Positions 14,224 to 20,199 of a stretch of DNA of 21,379 nt are shown in pieces. Made by a program: the position numbers and the translations under genes. A model generated the notes under the pieces. It did not search any database. It was not told the DNA's origin and saw nothing but the letters and a program-made list of their open reading frames with translations. Each line of letters starts with the position of its first letter. Position 1 is the first letter of the stretch. The DNA is taken from contig JAUYGW010000347.1 in NCBI GenBank assembly GCA_030690245.1, positions 1 to 21,379 on the forward strand. The letters are read 5' to 3'. This stretch comes from Gallionella sp. (GTDB lineage Bacteria > Pseudomonadota > Gammaproteobacteria > Burkholderiales > Gallionellaceae).

Positions 14224-15870
14224 ATGAGCGTAATCGACATCGGCCTCGCGTTCCTCGAAGGCGTGGCGCTGATTGTCTCGCCCTGCATCCTGCCGGTGCT
14301 GCCGCTGGTGCTGGCCACCTCGGCCGGCGGCGGCAGGCGCAGGCCGTATGGCATCATTATCGGCTTCGTGCTGGCGTTCACCCTGTTCGCCCTCGCGGCG
14401 CGCCAGCTTGTTTCGCTGCTGGGCCTGGATCTCGACCTCGTCAAGAATACTTCGCTGGTGCTGCTCGCGCTGATGGGGCTGGTGCTGCTGTCGTCCAGGC
14501 TCTCGGAAAAATTCGGCGCGCTGACGCAGGGTCTGGCGAACCTCGGCAACGACCTCGCCGCGACCAAAGGGGAAGGCCTGCTCGGCGGCATCGCCATCGG
14601 CGCCTTGATCGGGCTGGTATGGACGCCGTGCGCGGGGCCGATCCTCGCCGCCATGCTGGTGCAGGTGATCCGCCAGCAGAGCGACCTGGCCGGCAACTTC
14701 GTCATCCTCTCGTTCGGCATCGGCGCGGGCGTGCCGATGCTCATCATCGCGCTGGCCGGGCGCAGGATCATGGGCAGGCTCGGATTCTTCGCCCGCCACG
14801 CCGAAGCCGTGCGCAAGGGTTTCGGCGTGCTCATCCTCCTGTCGGTCGCCTACATCGCTTCCGGCGCGGACATCGAGGCGCTGTTCATGCCGAAAGAAAC
14901 CGCCGAAGCGCCGCGCAGCGAGCTGGTGCTGCAGGAAGGCCTGGGCAGGCCCTATGCCGCGCCGGAATTCGCCGGGATCGAGGCGTGGCAGAACTCGGCG
15001 CCGCTCACCATGAAGGAGCTGCAAGGCAAGGTCGTGCTGATCGACTTCTGGACCTATTCCTGCATCAACTGCGTGCGCACCTTGCCCTATCTCACCGACT
15101 GGGACAAAAAATACCGCGATAGGGGGCTGGTGATCGTCGGCGTGCATTCGCCCGAGTTCGAGTTCGAAAAAAAGCCGGCCAACGTCCGGGACGCGATCGC
15201 GCAGCACGGCATCCGCTACCCCGTCGCGCTGGACAATAACCTTTCCACCTGGCTGAATTTTCATAACCGCTACTGGCCCGCGCATTACCTCATCGACCGG
15301 CAAGGCCGGGTGGTCTACACCCATTTCGGTGAGGGCAAATACAACGTCACGGAGAACAACATCCGCTACCTGCTCGGCCTGAAAGAGCAGGGCGAGACCA
15401 TCCAGGTCGAAGGCCCGGCGTTTGCGCCGGGGCAAACGCCGGAGACCTACCTCGGCTACGACAGGGCGGACAGCTTCGGCGGCAAGGAAAGCGTGATACG
15501 CGACGCACAGGGCGGCTACTGCTTTCCCTCCACCCTGTCGGCTGATGCATGGGCGCTGAACGGCACATGGCAGGTGGAACGCGAAAAGATCGTCGCGGGC
15601 GCGCAGGGCGCCGCGCTGCGCCTCAACTTCAAGGCACGCAAGGTGTTCCTGGTGCTCGGCACGGCCGGCGGCAAGCCGGTGCGTGTCACGCTCAAGCTCA
15701 ACGGCGAAGCGGTTGGAAACAATGCGGGCAAGGATGCGACGGCGGGCGTGGTCACCGTCGAGCGCAACACGCTGTATGAACTGATCGACCAGCAAAGCCC
15801 GAAGAACGGCCTGCTCGAAATCGAGACGGACGCGCCGGGGCTGGAGGCTTATGCGTTTACGTTCGGCTAG
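14224..15870 (+). CDS. dipZ: DipZ-like transmembrane thiol reductant carrier
   Basis: A 548-residue DipZ-type protein. Residues 1-215 form a CcdA/DsbD-like membrane domain of about six helices with the paired cysteines C21 (SPCILP) and C136 (TPCAGP) that carry electrons across the membrane. Residues 230-400 form a TlpA-like thioredoxin domain with C280-x2-C283 (YSCINC) in the periplasm. Residues 405-548 are the beta-rich C-terminal domain typical of DipZ (CBM-like). It should take electrons from cytoplasmic thioredoxin and pass them to periplasmic thiol enzymes. The ribosome site CAGGAG is eight bases upstream. Lying directly behind a Tat-exported MsrB, it is a plausible source of reductant for it. 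The gene is notably GC-rich. Confidence 0.92.
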   Translation: MSVIDIGLAFLEGVALIVSPCILPVLPLVLATSAGGGRRRPYGIIIGFVLAFTLFALAARQLVSLLGLDLDLVKNTSLVLLALMGLVLLSSRLSEKFGALTQGLANLGNDLAATKGEGLLGGIAIGALIGLVWTPCAGPILAAMLVQVIRQQSDLAGNFVILSFGIGAGVPMLIIALAGRRIMGRLGFFARHAEAVRKGFGVLILLSVAYIASGADIEALFMPKETAEAPRSELVLQEGLGRPYAAPEFAGIEAWQNSAPLTMKELQGKVVLIDFWTYSCINCVRTLPYLTDWDKKYRDRGLVIVGVHSPEFEFEKKPANVRDAIAQHGIRYPVALDNNLSTWLNFHNRYWPAHYLIDRQGRVVYTHFGEGKYNVTENNIRYLLGLKEQGETIQVEGPAFAPGQTPETYLGYDRADSFGGKESVIRDAQGGYCFPSTLSADAWALNGTWQVEREKIVAGAQGAALRLNFKARKVFLVLGTAGGKPVRVTLKLNGEAVGNNAGKDATAGVVTVERNTLYELIDQQSPKNGLLEIETDAPGLEAYAFTFG

Positions 15871-15929
15871 GGCGGGCTCGCAGCAAAACCAAACCTGCAC
15901 CCTAAGCGTCCTCAGGGCACAATAACGAA

Positions 15930-15958
15930 CTGGCATCACACGGGATTTATTGTATTCT
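15930..15958 (+). promoter_or_regulatory. Candidate sigma-70 promoter for coiled-coil gene
   Basis: CTGGCA (15930-15935) and TATTCT (15953-15958) are separated by 17 bases and lie 38 bases before the coiled-coil protein start. Each matches four of six consensus positions. Confidence 0.35.
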
Positions 15959-15996
15959 ATGCGCGCTGCAAGCTTGAATTCACAGGAATGGACATC

Positions 15997-16665
15997 ATGG
16001 ATAAAACAGTAAAGCTCCGCCCATTTTCCGGCGACGCAATGGACAATTCCCCGCAAAGCAATCTTACCGAAGATCAGGATAAATCTCTTGAGCTGGTAAA
16101 GAAAAATGCCCAGCTTGAGGAAGAGAAGAAAAAGTCGCTCGAACAATTAAAAATAATCGAGCAGCTCAAGGAGAGTCTCAAGCAAGAGCAGGTCAGAATG
16201 GCCGGGATGGCGAAGAACGCGGCCGGGCCGGATGCCAATCAGCTTGCGGTAAAAGATGCCCAGCTGGAAGAAGAGAAGAGCCGGTCGCTCGAAAATTTGA
16301 AAATGATCGTACAGCTGCGGGAAAGCCTCAAACAGGAGCAGGCAAAAACGGCCGAGATGGTCAAGATGATGGCCGAGCAGGAGGCCCGGATAAAAGCATC
16401 GGCCATGTCGGAAACGAATGAGCTCGCCAGGAAGAATGCCCAGTTTGAAGAAGAGAAGAAAAAATCGCTCGAACAAATAAAAATAATCGAGCAACTCAGG
16501 GAAAGCCTCCAGCAGGAGCAGTCAAAAACGGCCGAGATGGTCAAGATGATGGCAGAGCAGGAAGCCCGCACAAAAGCTTCGGTCGCGCTGGAAGCCAAAG
16601 CCAAGGAGTTGACCGAGGCGCTCGGCAAGATCGCGGCTATCGCCGCTGCGGTGAAAACGGCCTAG
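15997..16665 (+). CDS. Repetitive coiled-coil protein
   Basis: A 222-residue, highly charged protein with no signal peptide or membrane segment. From residue 37 it contains three copies of a 29-residue unit of the form (N/D)AQ(L/F)EEEK..SLE..K.I.QL.ESL.QEQ at 37-65, 87-115 and 147-175. Copies two and three are followed by a shared 20-residue extension (KTAEMVKMMAEQEAR, then KAS), giving a 60-residue period; after copy one this linker is 10 residues shorter and diverged. Heptad-like spacing of Leu/Ile and Lys/Glu richness predict a long alpha-helical coiled coil. I chose the ATG at 15997 (AGGA nine bases upstream) over 15988, which overlaps that site. Family unrecognised; a structural, scaffold or polar-organising role is possible. 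Confidence 0.78.
   Translation: MDKTVKLRPFSGDAMDNSPQSNLTEDQDKSLELVKKNAQLEEEKKKSLEQLKIIEQLKESLKQEQVRMAGMAKNAAGPDANQLAVKDAQLEEEKSRSLENLKMIVQLRESLKQEQAKTAEMVKMMAEQEARIKASAMSETNELARKNAQFEEEKKKSLEQIKIIEQLRESLQQEQSKTAEMVKMMAEQEARTKASVALEAKAKELTEALGKIAAIAAAVKTA
16255..16614 (+). repeat. Two 180-bp direct repeats inside coiled-coil gene
   Basis: Units at 16255-16434 and 16435-16614 encode codons 87-146 and 147-206 and share long identical stretches (for example ACGGCCGAGATGGTCAAGAT in both). Similarity fades over the last 11 codons of each. A shorter, diverged third unit starts at 16105. This points to tandem duplication within the gene. Confidence 0.75.
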
Positions 16666-16680
16666 CAACGCTCATCTATA

Positions 16681-16719
16681 AAGCCGTTCGTGTTATGTCA
16701 GTCGAAACATGAACGGCTT
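16681..16719. terminator. Hairpin between convergent coiled-coil and GpsA-like genes
   Basis: AAGCCGTTC-GTGTT (16681-16694) pairs with AACAT-GAACGGCTT (16706-16719): 14 pairs with one G-T, loop of 11. It lies 15 bases after the coiled-coil stop and touches the end of the opposing gene, so it could end both transcripts. No T-run follows. Confidence 0.5.
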
Positions 16720-17633
16720 CAAATCGCACAACTCTCCGTCTCGCGCAGCAGCTTCAGATAATCTTCCACCCGCTCATGTAGCGTCGCAGGCTGAGTGACG
16801 ATGTCGCGCACCAGTGAGAACAGCGGGTATCCGCGCCAGTCGAACGGGCGATATTTTTCCACCATGCGCAGGGTATGCACGCCCTCGCCGGAGATGTCCG
16901 ACCACTCGCCGCGAGCCAGTTGCCGCCCGAGCGCATGGTGGTGCGAATCCTCGCTGGTCGCCGTCGTCATCAGGTCGCCCAGCCCGGCGTAGCTGTAAGG
17001 CGTGTGCGCCTGCCCGCCGAACGACTGCACGATGCCGGACAGTTCCGCGATCGCGGCGACCATCAGGTGCCCGCGCATGTTGTCGCCCAGCTTCAACTCA
17101 TCCGCCACGCCGAACATGATCGCATACACGTTCTTCAGGATCACCGACCAGCTCCTGCCGTGCATGTCCGAGGCCTGCTGGCAGACCAGCGTGCTGCCCC
17201 GGAACAGGCTGTGCATCACGTCGAAATCCGCCGCGTCGGACAGCACCGCATCGGCAAAGCCATAGCGCCCCGCCCTGAGTTCCTCCGAGATCATCGGCCC
17301 ATACACCACCCCGTAGTGGTGCCTGCCTGCAAATAGAGATTCGAAAACCTGCGCAGCCGTGCGCCCCGATTCGTCCAGCCCCTTTGCGATGCTCAAGCAT
17401 AAACTGCCCTGCGCCAGATAAGGCGCGATGCGGCTCGCGATCTCATGGTGCGGATTCACCGGCAGGCAGAACAGGATCGCCTGCGCTTCGGCGACCTCAT
17501 CCCCCAGCGTCGCACGGCTGCCCCTCACTACCTCGCCCATGTTCCAGATGCGCACATCGTGCCGCGCCGCCAGCAGATACTCCATGGCGTGCCCCATCTC
17601 GCCGTAGCCCAGGATCAATACTCGAAGTTTCAT
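16719..17633 (-). CDS. Divergent GpsA-like NAD(P)-dependent glycerol-3-phosphate dehydrogenase family protein
   Basis: A 304-residue protein with the GpsA fold order. An N-terminal Rossmann site GYGEMG (9-14), SIAKGLD (81-87), YGPMISEEL (111-119), the catalytic-lysine region VILKNVYAIMFG (164-175, K167) and AGLGDLMTTATS (216-227) follow the family in sequence. GpsA makes sn-glycerol 3-phosphate for phospholipids. However the conserved SRN after that last motif is SHHHALG here, losing the usual Arg and Asn, and GPSFA is GPMIS. It is also shorter than E. coli GpsA (339). It may be a specialised paralogue with altered substrate or cofactor use. Ribosome site GAGGTG is about six bases upstream. 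Single gene, convergent with the coiled-coil gene. Confidence 0.82.
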   Translation of the reverse strand: MKLRVLILGYGEMGHAMEYLLAARHDVRIWNMGEVVRGSRATLGDEVAEAQAILFCLPVNPHHEIASRIAPYLAQGSLCLSIAKGLDESGRTAAQVFESLFAGRHHYGVVYGPMISEELRAGRYGFADAVLSDAADFDVMHSLFRGSTLVCQQASDMHGRSWSVILKNVYAIMFGVADELKLGDNMRGHLMVAAIAELSGIVQSFGGQAHTPYSYAGLGDLMTTATSEDSHHHALGRQLARGEWSDISGEGVHTLRMVEKYRPFDWRGYPLFSLVRDIVTQPATLHERVEDYLKLLRETESCAI

Positions 17634-17767
17634 GTCTGCACCTCAGTCTCGCGCAAAAGTCAGTTTGGATTTTGGCATGGTAGCGTGAGGGCAAGGGAAA
17701 TTACTTCTGCACAGACGATAGGATTGCTTGAGTTCATTGCGAATTTGCTACTTCACAAACAGGCGCA

Positions 17768-17786
17768 ATGCGCATACCATGCGCAC
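17768..17786 (+). promoter_or_regulatory. Candidate CcdA operator: two phased palindromes
   Basis: ATGCGCAT (17768-17775) and ATGCGCAC (17779-17786) lie 11 bases apart, one helical turn, and just ahead of the ccdA ribosome site GGAGG. Ribbon-helix-helix antitoxins bind such repeated short palindromes to repress their own operon. The link to CcdA is inference. Confidence 0.4.
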
Positions 17787-17799
17787 ATGGAGGTTTCCC

Positions 17800-18051
17800 A
17801 TGAAATCAATGCAAAGCAACCAGGCACGCAAGCGTCCGGTCAACCTGACGCTCAATGAAGAATTGGTAACGCAGGCCAAAGGAATGACGAACAATCTCTC
17901 CGGTGTGGTCGAGCAGCTACTGGCCGATTACGTGATGAAACAGAACAACGTACGGCAAGAAAAAGCGCACCACGCCGAAGTGGCGGCAAAAGCGTGGAAT
18001 TCCTTTAACGAACGCTCCGGTTCGTTTGCCGACGAACACTCCACCCTGTAA
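17800..18051 (+). CDS. ccdA: CcdA-family antitoxin
   Basis: An 83-residue antitoxin. The N-terminal part (KRPVNLTLNEELVTQAK, 11-27) fits a ribbon-helix-helix DNA-binding domain; the C-terminal part has the CcdA toxin-binding signature AWNSFNERSGSFADE (65-79, compare GSFADEN in F-plasmid CcdA). Start chosen at 17800 because GGAGG lies six bases upstream; the frame is open 24 codons further but without support. It should neutralise CcdB and repress the operon. The stop overlaps the ccdB start by one base (TAATG), giving coupled translation. Confidence 0.93.
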   Translation: MKSMQSNQARKRPVNLTLNEELVTQAKGMTNNLSGVVEQLLADYVMKQNNVRQEKAHHAEVAAKAWNSFNERSGSFADEHSTL

Positions 18052-18380
18052 TGGCGCAGTTCGACGTTCACCGGAACATCGGAAAACAGCGGGAAGACAT
18101 TCCCTATGTCGTCATCGTTCAATCATCCCTGTTCGACAGCTACCGCCGCCGTGTCGTGATCCCTTTGGTGCGCCGCAGCAACCTGGATAATGCCGCAACG
18201 CTGGTCGGATCGGCGCTGAATCCTGCTTTCACGATCGAGGGAATAGAAGTGGTGCTGCACCCGCTGGAGACCGTATCCGTCGCCACCGATCAACTAGGCG
18301 AAAAGGTCGCCACGCTTGCGCAGGAAGGCGATCGCATCACTGGCGCGATGGATGAGTTGCTGACGCGGGCTTGGGCGTAG
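18051..18380 (+). CDS. ccdB: CcdB-family DNA gyrase toxin
   Basis: A 109-residue CcdB-family protein, which in the F plasmid poisons DNA gyrase (GyrA) and traps cleaved DNA. Family features include FDVHRNIG at the start, PYVVIVQSSLFD (18-29), RRVVIPLVRR (33-42), VVLHPLETVSV (67-77) and LGEKVATL (82-89). F-plasmid CcdB ends in Trp-Gly-Ile, residues needed for killing; here the chain ends RAWA, so the Trp is kept but the last two residues are replaced by a single Ala. The final codon and stop lie at the start of an intergenic repeat. The toxin may be weakened, or have a different tail as in other chromosomal CcdB proteins. Confidence 0.92.
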   Translation: MAQFDVHRNIGKQREDIPYVVIVQSSLFDSYRRRVVIPLVRRSNLDNAATLVGSALNPAFTIEGIEVVLHPLETVSVATDQLGEKVATLAQEGDRITGAMDELLTRAWA

Positions 18381-18448
18381 GGTGCCAATAAGCGAAGCGC
18401 ATTGCACCAGATGTTTTTCATTCGGCGCAATAACGATTGCGCCCTACG
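18378..18448. repeat. Double-hairpin intergenic repeat (REP-like)
   Basis: Two palindromes in tandem: GGTGCCAAT...ATTGCACC (18381-18408, one bulged C) and GGCGCAAT-AACG-ATTGCGCC (18424-18443, perfect). They are bounded by TAGGGTGC at the left and GCCCTACG at the right, so the whole element is itself roughly symmetric. The motif ATAAGCGAAGCGCATTGCACC resembles a widespread proteobacterial intergenic repeat. It starts with the ccdB stop codon and fills the space before the truncated DUF262 gene; it may also end transcripts. Confidence 0.7.
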
Positions 18449-18458
18449 CGGACTTGAC

Positions 18459-19496
18459 TCATAACTTTGCTTTATCTTGGATAAATCTATTCATTCTTTC
18501 TGCCAGAGCTACACGACGGCTCTGCAAGAAATCTCTATATCGCTCGGTCGCCCAAAGCTCAGAAGCAGTTGGAACACACTGGCTGTGTAGGGCTTCTTCT
18601 CCCTGCTTTGCAACGATATCGACGAGGTAACCTGTCGCCTCTTTATTGCTGATACGGCGATTGGTTTGGCCGGTGATAAAGGCCATATTGGCAATCTCAT
18701 TGATTTCGCCTGTTTCGTATCCTTGTGCCTTGAGCAGCGATTTCGGGATGATGTGATGCCACTGAATGAAGTGCAGCTTTCCTTGATGAGTCAGGGATAA
18801 ACCCAAACCGCTATACCAATCTTTTGCACCCGAAGCTTTGAGTGCAAGGTAGGACAATGAGAACAGCGGGCTGTTCACGCCGCGACCGGCAAGGTCACCG
18901 GGTTCAATATGTAACCTTCCGAATTGACGTTTCACTGGTTCCATTAAGGCGCCTATGTCATCTTTTCGGAATATGATAGCCAAGTCCTCGTTGAGCAATG
19001 TTTCGGTTGAACCGCGTGAGTACCGCCCACGGGCATTGGCGACCAGCAACCAGTGCAATAGCTTGTTCTGCTCATCCGCAGTCAGCTTGTTGTCTTTGAC
19101 CCGACTAACAGCGGCCAGAGCATGGATGAACATCGGCGAAGACAGGAGTGATTCATCCTCAATGCTGGCATTGGTACGCAGAAAGTTAATAGCAAAGCGC
19201 AATCCTTCTTGCGCTTGCTTCCATCCTTCCTTGAGCGCATCAACTGGTGTACTGGAAACGCTACGGAACAAACATTGCTTCGTCGCAAAAATCACTATGC
19301 CTCTTACCAATTGGCCAAGCTCGATAGTGAACCAACTCTGTTCGCATTCGTCCTGAAACTTTTCCAACTCTTTAAGTAGGTTCGGCCAGCGCGAGGTCAT
19401 CTGTGCGAGAGCAAGGTCAGAGGATCGCAGCTTTGCTCCAAGGGAATTCACGCGGGAGCTAACAGGGTCAGCTTCGCATTGTTCCGGTACAGCCAA
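18459..19496 (-). CDS. N-terminally truncated DUF262/HNH (DUF1524-like) protein, probable remnant
   Basis: A 345-codon open frame starting at TTG; no convincing ATG or ribosome site. From about residue 15 it matches the middle and end of DUF262-family proteins: RVNSLGAKLRSSDLALAQ (15-32), a helical middle, and a C-terminal HNH-type region with WHHIIPKSL (246-254), INEIANMAFITGQTNRRISN (265-284). Full members carry about 200 more N-terminal residues with the DUF262 domain (ParB-like, DGQQR motif), which is the nucleotide-hydrolysing part of GmrSD-type modification-dependent restriction systems. That part is absent: similarity stops at residue 15, next to the end of the ParE-type toxin gene. 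Probably a decayed phage-defence gene interrupted by arrival of the toxin-antitoxin module; a short functional nuclease cannot be excluded. Confidence 0.75.
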   Translation of the reverse strand: MAVPEQCEADPVSSRVNSLGAKLRSSDLALAQMTSRWPNLLKELEKFQDECEQSWFTIELGQLVRGIVIFATKQCLFRSVSSTPVDALKEGWKQAQEGLRFAINFLRTNASIEDESLLSSPMFIHALAAVSRVKDNKLTADEQNKLLHWLLVANARGRYSRGSTETLLNEDLAIIFRKDDIGALMEPVKRQFGRLHIEPGDLAGRGVNSPLFSLSYLALKASGAKDWYSGLGLSLTHQGKLHFIQWHHIIPKSLLKAQGYETGEINEIANMAFITGQTNRRISNKEATGYLVDIVAKQGEEALHSQCVPTASELWATERYRDFLQSRRVALAERMNRFIQDKAKL

Positions 19497-19519
19497 CCAG
19501 AGAACTGGGGAATGGCTTG

Positions 19520-19849
19520 TCAGTCGCCCCTCAGTAGCCTCTGGGTGAGAAGCGTTTTCATATCTTTTCTGGTGTCTGCAACGATGTGAATGTAGATGAT
19601 TTCCTGTCTTACCTCATAGATCACCCGGTTCATTCCCGAAATGACTTGCCGGTATTGTGTGAGGTTTAGTCGCTCAAGTTCTTCCGGGATAGAGCCGACA
19701 AATGGAAAAGTCTTCAGGTTGCGGATGGAGTCTTTTAGCCTGCTATAGGTGTCTTGCCAAGTATCAGGGGAAAAGTTTTTGGCGACGTAGCTTTTAAGTT
19801 CCTTCATGTCCTGCTCGGCAGAAGCCAGAAAGACGATTTTGTAACTCAT
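19520..19849 (-). CDS. ParE/RelE-superfamily toxin
   Basis: A 109-residue toxin of the ParE/RelE fold: YKIVFLASAEQDMKELKSYVA (3-23), a helical pair, RQVISGMNRVIYEV (67-80), then IIYIHIVADTRKDMKTLLTQRLL (84-106), the typical end of plasmid-stabilisation-type toxins. The start ATG overlaps the antitoxin stop by four bases (ATGA). RelE members cut mRNA at the ribosome and ParE members act on gyrase; the sequence does not settle which. Its stop lies 24 bases from the truncated DUF262 frame on the same strand. Confidence 0.9.
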   Translation of the reverse strand: MSYKIVFLASAEQDMKELKSYVAKNFSPDTWQDTYSRLKDSIRNLKTFPFVGSIPEELERLNLTQYRQVISGMNRVIYEVRQEIIYIHIVADTRKDMKTLLTQRLLRGD

Positions 19850-20118
19850 TGCTGAGCGGTCTTATCCAGTTCGGCAAACACTTCTTCCGCGTCGCGGAAT
19901 TTTCCCTGCTCGATTTCTTTGTTGCCGCAGGCAAGAATTCTCAGAAGTGCGACGGTTTGTTCCTGCTCCTCGTAGCTTTTTATATCCATAACGACCAGCT
20001 TGGCTTCGCCGTTCTGTGTGATAAGAAGCGGCTCACGACTTTCAGAAATGTCCCTGATGATTTCGGCAGCATGATCCCTTAGGTAGCTGATGGGTTTGAT
20101 CTGTGTAGAAAGTTTCAT
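19846..20118 (-). CDS. Phd/YefM-family antitoxin
   Basis: A 90-residue antitoxin. The N-terminal Phd/YefM DNA-binding fold is recognisable (IKPISYLRDHAAEIIRDISE, 7-26, then EPLLITQNGEAKLVVMDIKSYEE, 29-51); the C-terminal acidic helical part (53-90) should wrap the toxin. AGGAG lies five bases before the ATG. It forms an overlapping two-gene operon with the ParE/RelE-type toxin and presumably represses it. It sits upstream of the toxin and just beyond the 3' end of mutS. Confidence 0.9.
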   Translation of the reverse strand: MKLSTQIKPISYLRDHAAEIIRDISESREPLLITQNGEAKLVVMDIKSYEEQEQTVALLRILACGNKEIEQGKFRDAEEVFAELDKTAQQ

Positions 20119-20156
20119 GGTGGCTCCTGGGCTACGGTACTGAAATAACGAGGTTA

Positions 20157-20186
20157 ATCCTATGCTGAATCCAGGCTGGCGTCCAA
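20157..20186 (-). promoter_or_regulatory. Weak candidate promoter for Phd/ParE module
   Basis: Read on the minus strand, TTGGAC (20181-20186) and TAGGAT (20157-20162) are spaced by 18 bases, 38 bases before the antitoxin start. Both boxes are only partial matches. The site falls in the 81-base gap after mutS, so read-through from mutS is also possible. Confidence 0.25.
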
Positions 20187-20199
20187 TTTCTCGCCACAG

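Noticed and set aside
14194..16146. A 650-codon open frame on the minus strand opposite dipZ and the start of the coiled-coil gene
   Set aside because: It is antisense to a clearly recognised DipZ protein in GC-rich DNA; its translation is rich in Arg, His and Gln runs without domains, and it has no ribosome site.
18378..18448. Double palindrome as a CRISPR-like or attachment site
   Set aside because: Only one copy of each hairpin, no spacer series, and no integrase nearby; an intergenic repeat explains it better.
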